A DNA stretch of 9,729 nucleotides from Ardenticatenales bacterium (GCA_030667645.1 DAOUVM010000060.1:1-9729); one strand, 5' to 3'. Numbered from the stretch's first letter, positions 1 through 7,589 are shown. Notes: generated from the letters alone by a model not told the origin. Translations and numbers: made by a program.

Positions 1-918
1 GTCTGGCCCGAGTACCCCGGCACCGTTGAAGAGTGGAAGCATCGGGATGAAACGCGCGATCCACAGTACCGATTTCAGCGCTTTGTCGTCGAGCTCGACG
101 GTAAGATCATAGGTGTGGGCATCTACTGCGAACCAGCCTGGTCATTCAAGCCAGGCAAGTTCTATGTTGATGGATACGTCCACCCTGACAATCAAGAACG
201 GGGCGTGGGTACGGCTCTGTACAACCACCTAATGGACGTTCTGGCCAGTCACGATCCGGTGGTTATTACAGCCAGCACGCGCGAAGACAGGATCCGCGGC
301 ACGCGCTTTCTGACCCAACGCGGTTTCAAGCAGATTATGCGTCAACCGGTTTCCCACCTAGAGGTGATGAGTTTTGACGACACTCGGTTCGCGGGCTACC
401 CAGCCCGGATGACTGAATTCGGCATCAAGACCGCGTCGCTGGCTGAGATCAGCGCCAACGACACTGACTGGAAACGCAAGTATTGGGACCTTGAATGGGA
501 ACTCCTTCAGGATGTGCCGACGACCGATCCGTTCACGCGGCAATCCTTTGAGAACTTTGAGGAACGTACCCTGGGCGCTCTCGGATTTGACCCCAATGCT
601 CACTTTTTCGCGCTTGATGGCAATCGTTGGGTGGGCATGAGTTCTCTGTGGACGTCGCAAGCCGAACCTGACAAGCTGTATACCGGTCTGACCGGCGTGG
701 TCCGCAGCCACCGGCGCAAGGGGATCGCCACCGCCATGAAGGTCCGTGCCATCGGTTTTGCCCAGCGACGTGGGGCCAAACTGATCGAGACCGACAACGA
801 AGAAGACAACCCGATGTATGCTCTCAACCTGGCACTGGGCTTTACACCTCAATCTGCATGGTTGGAGTTTGAGAAGCGGCTGAAGGAGACGGTTCAAGAC
901 CGGCAATCTGCCGAATAG
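1..918 (+). CDS. Tandem GNAT-family N-acetyltransferase, 5' end outside the window
   Basis: The reading frame is open from base 1 to TAG at 916-918, giving 305 visible residues, and the true start lies upstream; the GTG at 115 falls inside the first domain and is not a convincing start. Two GNAT folds are visible. The first (about residues 1-118) has the acetyl-CoA-binding motif A as VHPDNQERGVGTAL near residues 60-72 and ends in the typical TQRGFK strand. The second (about 140-292) has VVRSHRRKGIATAM near 233-246 and a C-terminal NEEDNPMYALNLALGF, which matches the usual N-x-x-x-N...LGF end of GNAT proteins. The family transfers an acetyl group from acetyl-CoA to an amine, and the substrate cannot be read from the sequence. 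Tandem GNATs include mycothiol synthase, but I see nothing specific to that enzyme. The protein is presumably cytoplasmic, with no signal peptide or membrane segment in the visible part. It is separated from the next operon by 170 bases. Confidence 0.85.
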   Translation, partial: VWPEYPGTVEEWKHRDETRDPQYRFQRFVVELDGKIIGVGIYCEPAWSFKPGKFYVDGYVHPDNQERGVGTALYNHLMDVLASHDPVVITASTREDRIRGTRFLTQRGFKQIMRQPVSHLEVMSFDDTRFAGYPARMTEFGIKTASLAEISANDTDWKRKYWDLEWELLQDVPTTDPFTRQSFENFEERTLGALGFDPNAHFFALDGNRWVGMSSLWTSQAEPDKLYTGLTGVVRSHRRKGIATAMKVRAIGFAQRRGAKLIETDNEEDNPMYALNLALGFTPQSAWLEFEKRLKETVQDRQSAE

Positions 919-1088
919 CCGGCTGCGCGGAATGGAAATGCGCAATACAGGCAGCCGCGATTGTCGGGAATAGGATGCCTGCCAGGGAGGTGAAGGCGGT
1001 GATGCTGAATCTTTCTGGCTCTTTTCTGCTCCAGTCACTGGCGGCACTGTCACGAAACGGGTCGCTGTGGTGTTGATAAAGTAGGAAC

Positions 1089-1649
1089 GTGGAACGATTG
1101 ACCGACACACCCATGATGCTTTCGGATGCACTATTGTTGGAAAGAGTACGCCAGGGCGATGAGGCCTCATTTGAGGTGTTGTTTCATCGACACCATCACC
1201 GCGTCTATCAGTTGCTGGTTCGGCTGGTGGGGCAAACTCAGGAAGCGGAAGAGCTGGCCCAGGAGGTTTTCTTGCGGCTGTACCAACGGCCGCTGAAGCG
1301 GGGGGACAATGTGGGCGGTTGGCTATATCGCGTGGCCACCAACCTGGGTTACAATGCGCTTCGCGCGAGAAGGAGGCGGATCAGGCGCGAGGACACGGTG
1401 ACAGCGGACACCTCGCTGAGTGCCCCCAGTGCTGCGGCTGTGGCCGAGCGCCGCGCAGCCGTGGCAGAGGTCCAGGATGCGCTGGCTCGTATCAAACCCG
1501 AGCAGGGCCAACTGCTCATACTGCGGCAGATGGGTTTTTCCTACCAAGAGCTGGCGGCCACTCTCAAGGTGTCGCCCAACTCGATCGGAACGATGCTTGC
1601 CCGGGCGGAAAGGGCGTTCCGCAATGCCTATCAGGGAGGGAGATTATGA
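1089..1649 (+). CDS. ECF-type RNA polymerase sigma factor
   Basis: A 186-residue protein with the two-domain layout of extracytoplasmic-function sigma factors. Region 2 spans about residues 15-95, with the -10-binding helix AEELAQEVFLRLYQ (53-65) and the region 2.3/2.4 stretch GGWLYRVATNLGYNALRARRR. A linker rich in Ala, Ser and Arg (100-125) follows, then region 4 (about 127-181) with a helix-turn-helix around FSYQELAATLKVSPNSIGTM that would read the -35 element. It directs RNA polymerase to a small regulon, very probably including its own operon. The stop TGA overlaps the ATG of the anti-sigma gene (ATGA, 1646-1649), so the two are translationally coupled. The start is uncertain: GTG 1089 gives the longest frame (in-frame stop at 1077), but TTG 1098 and ATG 1113 or 1116 are possible and none has an ideal ribosome site. 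No clear ECF promoter is recognisable in 919-1088, apart from an 11-base palindrome at 1031-1041. Confidence 0.92.
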   Translation: MERLTDTPMMLSDALLLERVRQGDEASFEVLFHRHHHRVYQLLVRLVGQTQEAEELAQEVFLRLYQRPLKRGDNVGGWLYRVATNLGYNALRARRRRIRREDTVTADTSLSAPSAAAVAERRAAVAEVQDALARIKPEQGQLLILRQMGFSYQELAATLKVSPNSIGTMLARAERAFRNAYQGGRL

Positions 1650-2794
1650 CAGCATGCAAGAGCGAGGGAGAATTGAGAGCCTTTCTGGATGCCGAGTTGC
1701 CCGACGAGATGATGATGATGGCTGTTCGCTCCCATCTGGAGAGCTGTGTGACCTGCCGCAGGACAGCGGCACGGTTGGAATCGGATAGCGCGTGGGCAAG
1801 CAGGCAACTGGCCGTGATGATTCATTCCGAACTGGAGGCGGTTCCCTCGACGGATCGGGCGCTGGACTGCTTGATCCATAGGATCCAAGCTAGACCTAGT
1901 TTGAAGGAGAGGATGGCAGAGATGTTAGGACTTGACAACCATCGTTGGCGCCCCGCGCTGATCGCGCTGGTACTTTTGGTCGTAGCCGTGTCGTTCACCT
2001 TTGAACCGGTTCGGGTGGCGGCCGGTGATATTCTGTCCATTTTCCGGGTGCAGGAATTCGCTGTGATTCCCGTTGGCCCAGAGCAGATGGAGCGTATGGA
2101 GGAGATCGGCCGGCTGCTGGAGGAGAATTATTTCCTCAGTGAGCCCATCATGGTGGAAGAGCCAGAAGTGGAGACGATTGCCACGCTGAGGGAGGCATCA
2201 GTTGCGGCCGGATTCGCGGCCCGCGCGCCAGAGTATTTGCCGGAGGATTTTGCGCCGGCCGAAGGCATTGAGGTGACCGGTCCGGGTTCTGCTCAAGTGA
2301 CGGTGGACGTAGAGTTGGCGCGCTCCCTGTTTGTGATGGCCGGGCTGGACCCGGCGCTGCTGCCTGACTCGTTGGGCGCACAGCCACTTGCCGTTTCTTT
2401 ATTCCCAATGGTCAAGCAGACGTGGCTATATCAGTCCCGCACCGCCCTGACCTTTCTCCAGGGGCCAAGTCCGGTGGTGGGCTTTCCAGACGATGTGGAC
2501 CCCGCCGCGCTCGGGGCGGCTGCCCTGCAGTTGCTGGGCATGAGCGAACGCGAGGCCGAACGAGTGAGCAAAGCCATTGACTGGACCACCACGCTGGTGC
2601 TTCCGATCCCCACTGACTTTGTCTCTTTTCGGGAAGTGACCATAGATGGAACGACAGGTCTGGTTTTGTCAGAGGAGTATGATCACCTGGGCTCACACAG
2701 CGCCTTGATGTGGCAGAAGGATGGTATCGTCTACTTTATGCAGGGGAACCTGCAGATGTCTCATCTGATGGATGTGGCCGATTCCATTCGCTAG
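1646..2794 (+). CDS. Membrane anti-sigma factor with zinc-finger (zf-HC2) domain and large outer domain
   Basis: Translation most likely starts at ATG 1646, behind the purine-rich GGAGGGAG at the end of the sigma gene, giving 382 residues. The frame is open further upstream, but only inside the sigma gene. The N-terminal domain carries the anti-sigma signature H30-x3-C34-x2-C37, with C4 a possible fourth zinc ligand; this domain typically clamps the partner sigma factor in the cytoplasm. One hydrophobic span at about 103-119 (ALIALVLLVVAVSFTF) is a membrane anchor, leaving some 260 residues outside. The outer part is acidic and ends with a pattern (TTGLVL...ALMWQKDGIVYFMQGNL...LMDVADSIR) resembling the DUF4367-type sensor domains of such proteins. 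The signal sensed cannot be inferred. The coupled position after the sigma gene and before an exporter suggests that it releases the sigma factor under envelope or drug stress to raise exporter expression; that is inference. Confidence 0.88.
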   Translation: MTACKSEGELRAFLDAELPDEMMMMAVRSHLESCVTCRRTAARLESDSAWASRQLAVMIHSELEAVPSTDRALDCLIHRIQARPSLKERMAEMLGLDNHRWRPALIALVLLVVAVSFTFEPVRVAAGDILSIFRVQEFAVIPVGPEQMERMEEIGRLLEENYFLSEPIMVEEPEVETIATLREASVAAGFAARAPEYLPEDFAPAEGIEVTGPGSAQVTVDVELARSLFVMAGLDPALLPDSLGAQPLAVSLFPMVKQTWLYQSRTALTFLQGPSPVVGFPDDVDPAALGAAALQLLGMSEREAERVSKAIDWTTTLVLPIPTDFVSFREVTIDGTTGLVLSEEYDHLGSHSALMWQKDGIVYFMQGNLQMSHLMDVADSIR

Positions 2795-2797
2795 GCA

Positions 2798-3706
2798 ATG
2801 ACCAACGTCATCGAAACGCATCATTTGCGCAAAGAGTATGGAGAGAAGGTGGCTGTGGCCGATCTCACCCTGCAGATCGAGCGGGGTGAGGTCTTTGGCT
2901 TTCTGGGGCCGAATGGAGCCGGCAAGACGACAGTGGTCAAGATGCTGCTGGGGTTGGCAGCACCGACGGCCGGAAGCGCCCAGGTGCTGGGACGACCGCT
3001 GGGGGACACCGCCATCCGGGCCAGGATTGGGTTCCTACCCGAGCACTTTCGCTTCCACGAGTGGCTCCAGGCGGCGGAATTCTTGGATCTGCATGGTCAA
3101 TTGCTCGGGCTGACGGCCGGCCAGCGAGCCAAACGGATTCCGCAACTCCTGAATCTGGTCGAACTGGCCGACGCTGCCGGCCGCAGATTGAGCACCTTTT
3201 CGAAAGGGATGTTGCAGCGGATTGGGCTGGCCCAGGCCCTGTTGCCCGACCCGGACCTAGTCATTCTGGACGAACCGACCTCGGGGCTGGACCCGCTGGG
3301 CCGGCGATTGGTGCGTGACGTTATCAACCAGCTCAAGGTGGCTGGCACGGCGGTCTTTCTCAATTCCCACCTGCTGAGCGAAGTCGAAGTGACCTGCGAC
3401 CGGGTCGCGTTTATCAAGGAGGGGCGAATAATCCGTACCGCGCGGCTGGGTGCGCTGGTGGAAGGGGTGACCGAAGTCGTGATCCAGGTCGGCCGGGTGA
3501 CACCGGAGCTGTTGGATGGATTGCGCCGCTGGAGCAGCGACTTGAGGGTGGATGGCCGGCGCATCACAATGACAATTCAGGATGAAGAGATACTCCCGCT
3601 TCTTTCCCAGTGGGTGGTGGATCAGGGAGCCGGCCTGTACGCTCTCAGCCCACAACAGATATCGCTGGAAGAGCTCTTTGTTCGTGTCGTGGAGGGGCAG
3701 GAGTGA
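2798..3706 (+). CDS. ABC transporter ATP-binding protein (ABC-2 exporter type)
   Basis: A 302-residue ATPase starting at ATG 2798, three bases after the anti-sigma stop; the ribosome site is weak, which suggests coupling. All nucleotide-binding motifs are visible: Walker A GPNGAGKTT (37-45), a Q-loop position occupied by Glu in GFLPE (78-82), an ABC signature in the variant form FSKGM (134-138), Walker B LVILDEP with the catalytic Glu159, a D-loop SGLD, and H-loop His191. The LPE and SKGM variants are usual in the CcmA/NatA/NosF-like ATPases that pair with ABC-2 permeases. About 80 residues after the ATPase core form the short C-terminal extension common in this group. It powers export by the permease encoded next, probably as a homodimer on the inner face of the membrane. 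The substrate is unknown; drugs, lipids or cell-envelope precursors are typical of the family. Confidence 0.93.
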   Translation: MTNVIETHHLRKEYGEKVAVADLTLQIERGEVFGFLGPNGAGKTTVVKMLLGLAAPTAGSAQVLGRPLGDTAIRARIGFLPEHFRFHEWLQAAEFLDLHGQLLGLTAGQRAKRIPQLLNLVELADAAGRRLSTFSKGMLQRIGLAQALLPDPDLVILDEPTSGLDPLGRRLVRDVINQLKVAGTAVFLNSHLLSEVEVTCDRVAFIKEGRIIRTARLGALVEGVTEVVIQVGRVTPELLDGLRRWSSDLRVDGRRITMTIQDEEILPLLSQWVVDQGAGLYALSPQQISLEELFVRVVEGQE

Positions 3707-3708
3707 GA

Positions 3709-4536
3709 ATGTGGGTCATTGTCCGACTGACCGCGCGAGAGGTGCAACGGCGCAAGCTGCTCTGGATGGCTCTTGCCCTGGGATTCGTCTTTGTCACCCT
3801 CTTTGCGGTCGGGTTTCATTGTGTTCATCAAGAGCTAATCAGTCAGGTCGGGATGGGCCGGTCCGAACTGCAGATCTTTGTCAATTTCTTCCTCACTGCC
3901 GGGCTGTACGTCATCAACTTTCTATCCGTCATGATGGCGGTCCTCACATCCGTGGGCACGGTTTCGGGTGAGATCGATTCCCACACCATCCAGTCGCTGG
4001 CGACCAAACCGGTGCGCCGCTGGGAGATCCTATTGGGCAAATGGACGGCCTACGCAGGGATGCTGGCCATCTACATGGCCTGCCTTGGCGGTGGACTGTT
4101 TCTGGTCGTTCACTTGATTGCTGACTATACGCCGCAGAACTGGTTGGGTACGATCGGATTCCTGACGCTGGAAGGTTGGGTGATCCTCGCCGTTACTTTC
4201 CTGGGCGGTACCTTCCTCTCGACCTTGACCAACGGTGTTCTAGCGTTTATGCTCTACGGAATCGCCTTTGTGGGCGGCTGGGTGGAGCAGATCGGCTCTC
4301 TGATGCAGAGCGAGGCCGCTGTAAACATTGGCATCGTCACCAGCTTGCTCCTGCCGAGTGAGGCTCTCTGGAGGCGGGCCGCCCATTTGATGCAGCCCGC
4401 GCTAATCCGCAGCCTGCCTTCCAATCCCTTTGGCACGGCATCCGTACCCAGCCCAGCGATGGTCGTCTATGCGGGTTTGTACATCGTGGTCCTGCTGGCA
4501 GTGGGGCTGTGGGTCTTTGGACGACGGGATCTGTAG
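3709..4536 (+). CDS. ABC-2 type transporter permease
   Basis: A 275-residue integral membrane protein beginning MWVIVRLTAREVQRRK and ending at TAG 4534-4536. About six hydrophobic spans can be seen, near residues 17-36, 62-84, 113-135, 146-170, 176-193 and 251-270. Between the second and third is the motif VSGEIDSHTIQSLATKPVRR followed by ILLGKW, the conserved cytoplasmic loop of NosY-like ABC-2 permeases that contacts the ATPase. The start was set at ATG 3709 because AGGAG (3699-3703) lies five bases upstream. GTG 3703, which overlaps the ATPase stop as GTGA with GGAGGGG five bases upstream, is an equally plausible start adding two residues. It forms the membrane channel for the preceding ATPase and is the last gene of the operon. 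The substrate cannot be deduced. Confidence 0.9.
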   Translation: MWVIVRLTAREVQRRKLLWMALALGFVFVTLFAVGFHCVHQELISQVGMGRSELQIFVNFFLTAGLYVINFLSVMMAVLTSVGTVSGEIDSHTIQSLATKPVRRWEILLGKWTAYAGMLAIYMACLGGGLFLVVHLIADYTPQNWLGTIGFLTLEGWVILAVTFLGGTFLSTLTNGVLAFMLYGIAFVGGWVEQIGSLMQSEAAVNIGIVTSLLLPSEALWRRAAHLMQPALIRSLPSNPFGTASVPSPAMVVYAGLYIVVLLAVGLWVFGRRDL

Positions 4537-4878
4537 CGCTCGGTCAACGGCGCAAATCGCTTCCGGCTCTAGTGACTGGTGAAGATAGCGGCAGACTTTT
4601 TCAGTGCACCCCCCGCACCAGCCTCTTGCTGCCAGCGAACTGATCCAACTCCTGGGTCCATGCAGCCGATCGACTTTCCAGCCAGCCGATATCCTGGGTG
4701 CTGGCTTTCGGCCTCGCCCGTACCAGAATGGCCACTGGATCAGCATGCAGGTCGGAAGGGCGGGCGGCGCCAGATGTTGGGTTTCCTGTTGTTCAGGCAG
4801 GTAGCATCTATTGGGGATAGGCGGCCTCGACAGACCTCTGCGAACCGGCCTCACAGGGACGGAGGCACGTGGTCAGCC
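4537..4878. other. Non-coding stretch between convergent genes
   Basis: This 342-base gap separates the permease gene (+) from the phosphoglycerate mutase gene (-), whose 3' ends face each other. The frames that stay open here show no recognisable protein. A 7-base-pair inverted repeat with a 13-base loop (4680-4686 with 4700-4706), followed by only three T, is the best but weak candidate terminator for the + operon. A 5-base-pair inverted repeat at 4848-4852/4862-4866 lies just past the stop of the - gene. Neither has a proper T run, so no intrinsic terminator can be claimed. Confidence 0.5.
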
Positions 4879-6495
4879 TCAACCATCGTCGCCGGCCAAC
4901 ACTGGTGTTCCCTCACCGTAGACCAACCAGCGGTAGCTCTTTTCGATCCGGTCCCAGTTCTCCTCGCGATCGAGTGACCAGAATCGTCCGATAATGGAGA
5001 CAAATTGCCCCAGTCCCAGCCGATTTGCCTCTTGCTCGATCTCCTGCACATAGATCGCCCCGCTTTCCGGCCGCTCCCCCCGTCGCCCCAGCATACCATG
5101 GATATAAACTTCCGGCACTCGTTCGGCCGTGGCCATTTGCATCAGGGCCTTGAGATGCTCTACCGAGCCGTGGGAGCTATAGAACGAGATGATACCCAGG
5201 AGGTGCAGGCGCTTGCCATCTCGCCGGGCGCCGTGCATAGCCCGGAGAAAGGCATCGTTCTGGAAAAACGAGCGATCGGCGATGCTCTCCTCAATCCGCA
5301 CACGATCCGATAGGAAGCGACGGCCGCCGCCGATGTGCAGGTGGCCTGCCTCGGAGTTACCCACTGTTCCCTCGGGCATCCCAACTGCCGTGCCGGCCGC
5401 CTGCAAGCGTGTGTTCGGATACTCGGCCTGGAGCCCATCCATCACCGGTGAATCGGCCGCCGCAATCAGGTTGCCCCATTCCTCGTCGCGCGCCCCCCAG
5501 CCATCGGCAATGAGAAGGACCACGCGCCGCCCTGCTGCAGTGCCTGCTCCGTCGGGCGCGGCCGGCAATTCGTCCAGGATCAAGCTGGCGCCTGTCATCA
5601 CTTCTGGTTTGGGCAGCCCCAGCAAGTGCAGTATCGTTGGGGCGATGTCCGTCAGTGCTCCCCCGTCGCGGAGGCGGACATGGCCCAGACCGGTATCAAC
5701 GAGTATAAAGGGAACCGGACTGTCGGTGTGGCCGGTGTCGATAGCTCCATCGGGATAGTAGTAGCGCTCGGCCGAGCCATGGTCGGCGGTGATGATGACC
5801 GTCACGCCTGCCCGCTGCGCTGCCTGGACCACGCGGCCGATCTGCGTGTCCACTGTGTGCACCGCCCGTTTGATCGCCTCCGGGTTCTCCGAATGGCCTA
5901 CCACATCGGTGTTGGCAAGATTGACGGTGATCAGCGCATAGTCAGGGTTGGCAATGGCGTCGATGGTCGCATCGCCGACGCCGCTAGCATTCAGATCCGG
6001 CACTAGAGTATAGTCCTGCACGTGGGGCGACGGCACAATAACGCGGTCCTCGCCGGGCAGAGTCCCTTCGTTCTTGCCGTTGATATAGTAGGTGAGGTGA
6101 ACTGACTTTTCCGTCTCGACAACCTTTGCCTGGCGCAATCCATGGGATGCTACCACTTGGGGCAGCGTGTCCTTGATCGGGCCGGTGGGGGGAAAGGCAA
6201 CTTGAACGTTCAGATTGCGATCGTACTCGATCATGGTCACAAAGGGCACTCGCATCGGGGTGCGTGGGAAATGGTCCAAGCTGGGGTCGGTGAAGCTGGA
6301 GGTGAGCTCGATCTCTCGTTCGCCCCGTAGATCATAGAAGATTACATAATCTCCATCCTGAATGCGGCCGAGCGGCTTGCCTTCCTCGTCCACCAGCACG
6401 AGTGGTTCCATTGCCTCGTCGTCTTCGCCTGCGCGGTAGGCTGCCCGCACTGCATCGGCCATTTGCCAACGTTTTCCGCCACTGTCTGGTGACAT
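4879..6495 (-). CDS. gpmI: 2,3-bisphosphoglycerate-independent phosphoglycerate mutase, circularly permuted
   Basis: A GpmI-family enzyme interconverting 3- and 2-phosphoglycerate in glycolysis and gluconeogenesis, with its halves in swapped order. Residues 13-75 match the end of the usual transferase domain (AYRAGEDDE, GRIQDGDYVIFYDLRGER with Arg57 and Arg60). Residues 85-305 match the normal C-terminal phosphatase segment: Lys130 in ETEK, metal ligands Asp197 and His201 in NTDVVGH, Asp238-His239 in TADHG, His256 in GHTDSPVPF, and the family-typical end MTGASLI. A linker of about 20 residues rich in Ala, Gly and Pro follows. Then comes the normal N-terminus: Asp331 in ADGWG, nucleophile Ser381 in GNSEAGHLHIG, and the first transferase part with His442, Arg504 and Arg510, ending at YGEG. 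The length is 538 residues against about 510 in the family. The start at ATG 6495 is supported by AGGAG (6502-6506) six bases upstream; the frame is open to 6621 without recognisable domain content. It lies 156 bases downstream of the deacetylase gene on the same strand. Family assignment is firm; activity is inferred from the retained catalytic residues. Confidence 0.93.
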   Translation of the reverse strand: MSPDSGGKRWQMADAVRAAYRAGEDDEAMEPLVLVDEEGKPLGRIQDGDYVIFYDLRGEREIELTSSFTDPSLDHFPRTPMRVPFVTMIEYDRNLNVQVAFPPTGPIKDTLPQVVASHGLRQAKVVETEKSVHLTYYINGKNEGTLPGEDRVIVPSPHVQDYTLVPDLNASGVGDATIDAIANPDYALITVNLANTDVVGHSENPEAIKRAVHTVDTQIGRVVQAAQRAGVTVIITADHGSAERYYYPDGAIDTGHTDSPVPFILVDTGLGHVRLRDGGALTDIAPTILHLLGLPKPEVMTGASLILDELPAAPDGAGTAAGRRVVLLIADGWGARDEEWGNLIAAADSPVMDGLQAEYPNTRLQAAGTAVGMPEGTVGNSEAGHLHIGGGRRFLSDRVRIEESIADRSFFQNDAFLRAMHGARRDGKRLHLLGIISFYSSHGSVEHLKALMQMATAERVPEVYIHGMLGRRGERPESGAIYVQEIEQEANRLGLGQFVSIIGRFWSLDREENWDRIEKSYRWLVYGEGTPVLAGDDG

Positions 6496-6531
6496 TGTAT
6501 GCTCCTGAGATTCTGGTTTTCGTGGATGGTC

Positions 6532-6560
6532 GATACACTCGATATTCTTGATAGAGTATC
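6532..6560 (-). promoter_or_regulatory. Imperfect inverted repeat upstream of gpmI
   Basis: GATACACTC at 6532-6540 faces GAGTATC at 6554-6560, pairing with one bulged base around a 13-base centre. It lies 37-65 bases before the chosen gpmI start. It could be an operator or a hairpin in the leader. No convincing promoter boxes were found beside it, so its role is open. Confidence 0.25.
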
Positions 6561-6651
6561 TCCGGCCTGCCGTGTGCCGAGGTCGGACTCTGTTTTCAAG
6601 GACAGCAGACGACTGCTCCAATGACCTACCAACCCGAGAAACGGGAGGCCG

Positions 6652-7551
6652 TCACTCTATAGGTATGCCCTCAAATAGATCGGTGCGCACGCTCCGGTCG
6701 GTCGGCGGGGGATAAAGTTGCTGAAACATGTCCCGATTGCCAGCACGACGGCGCAGCCAGCGGTTCAATCGCTTTCCCAGGCTGAGACGAGTGCGGTCAT
6801 CCGTTCTACCACCTCCACCCTGGCTTCCATGGCATGCACTCGCTTCTCGCTTGACCTCGACGTAGGGTTGGACGTTCACGCGGACGTGAATCTGGTCGGT
6901 CGGTCTCCCAATCCGGGTCAGGTCAACATCTTTGTTCCGGCCATATCGTGTAGGATCCTGTCCTGTGAGACGGCCAAGCCAGACATAGGTGCGGATACGG
7001 CTCCGGGGTATGACCGTGCAGTAGAGCCGGGCCGGCGAAAACGGCTCTACTCCTTCCGTCAATTGGTCCGGGTAACGGGTCGGGTCGCCGGCCGCCCGGA
7101 AGGCCATCAGTGTGGCGCGGTGGGTGTGGATGTGGTCCGGGTGAAAATACCCGCCGGTTTCGTCATGGGTCAGGATGACGTCTGGTCGCAGTTTGCGAAT
7201 CAGATGGGTCAGTCGGGCGGCGACGATTTCCAGCGGCTGGTTGATGAGAGCATCAGGGTGGAGATTGGATTCATTCCCCTCCATGCCCGAGTCCCGATAC
7301 CCGACATAGTGCAGGGTGCCGCCCAGCACTTTCACCGCGCATCGCAGTTCGTACAAGCGACGATCTGCCAGGTCTGCAAAGCCGTTGAGACAATCCCAGC
7401 AATCGGCATGGGCGGTGCCGGCCGCACCATCCGTCAGGGTGCAGATGTGAAGTTCGATCCCCTCGGCGGCATAGCGGGCCAATGTGCCACCGGGACCAAA
7501 AGACTCATCGTCGGGATGGGCAAAAATGCCCAACAGAGTTCGCTTTTTCAT
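6652..7551 (-). CDS. PIG-L / LmbE-family N-acetylglucosaminyl deacetylase-like hydrolase
   Basis: A 299-residue zinc hydrolase of the LmbE/PIG-L family, which removes acetyl groups from N-acetylglucosamine conjugates; members make GPI anchors, mycothiol and bacillithiol. The signature AHPDDE stands at 11-16 (His12 and Asp15 as likely zinc ligands, Asp14 as likely general base) and HPDH at 137-140 supplies the third ligand, His140. THDETGGYFHPDH and the late VEVKREASACHGSQGGGG are typical of the MshB/Mca-like branch. No signal peptide is present, so it should act in the cytoplasm. ATG 7551 (MKKRTLLGIFAHPDDE) was chosen because family members usually begin just before this strand; ATG 7566 or GTG 7569 are alternatives, and none has a strong ribosome site. 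It could share a transcript with the phosphoglycerate mutase downstream, although the 156-base gap leaves room for a separate promoter. The exact substrate is unknown; no other thiol-cofactor gene is visible here. Confidence 0.9.
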   Translation of the reverse strand: MKKRTLLGIFAHPDDESFGPGGTLARYAAEGIELHICTLTDGAAGTAHADCWDCLNGFADLADRRLYELRCAVKVLGGTLHYVGYRDSGMEGNESNLHPDALINQPLEIVAARLTHLIRKLRPDVILTHDETGGYFHPDHIHTHRATLMAFRAAGDPTRYPDQLTEGVEPFSPARLYCTVIPRSRIRTYVWLGRLTGQDPTRYGRNKDVDLTRIGRPTDQIHVRVNVQPYVEVKREASACHGSQGGGGRTDDRTRLSLGKRLNRWLRRRAGNRDMFQQLYPPPTDRSVRTDLFEGIPIE

Positions 7552-7579
7552 GATCCATCCGATCATCACTGACCCATCT

Positions 7580-7589
7580 TTGGCGCCAA
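7580..7589. promoter_or_regulatory. Palindrome TTGGCGCCAA before the deacetylase gene
   Basis: A perfect 10-base palindrome about 29 bases upstream of the deacetylase start. A TATGAT sequence on the - strand (7602-7607) would place a transcription start close to it, so it could be an operator. No good -35 box accompanies the TATGAT, and a 10-base palindrome can arise by chance. Confidence 0.25.

Noticed and set aside
900..922. CCGGC/GCCGG inverted repeat over the stop of the GNAT gene as a terminator
   Set aside because: Five-base stem, 13-base loop and no T run.
1319..1645. Upstream extension of the anti-sigma frame to a total of 491 residues
   Set aside because: The extension runs inside the sigma gene and looks like random frame sequence; ATG 1646 has a ribosome site and is followed at once by the anti-sigma domain.
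3031..3045. Glu in place of Gln in the ABC ATPase Q-loop (GFLPE)
   Set aside because: This change is common in ATPases of ABC-2 exporters and does not imply loss of activity.
4879..6495. Reading the mutase as a pseudogene or two gene fragments
   Set aside because: One uninterrupted frame carries the catalytic residues of both halves, the length equals a full enzyme plus linker, and the ends complement each other.
6496..6621. Longer N-terminus for the phosphoglycerate mutase
   Set aside because: The 42 extra residues match nothing in the family, and ATG 6495 has AGGAG at the right distance.
6633..6645. CCCG-AGAAA-CGGG hairpin after the deacetylase stop as a terminator
   Set aside because: The stem has four base pairs and no T run follows on the - strand.
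6718..7572. 284-residue open frame on the + strand
   Set aside because: It lies opposite the deacetylase gene, whose AHPDDE and HPDH motifs are clear; the + product has no recognisable family and reflects GC-biased codons.
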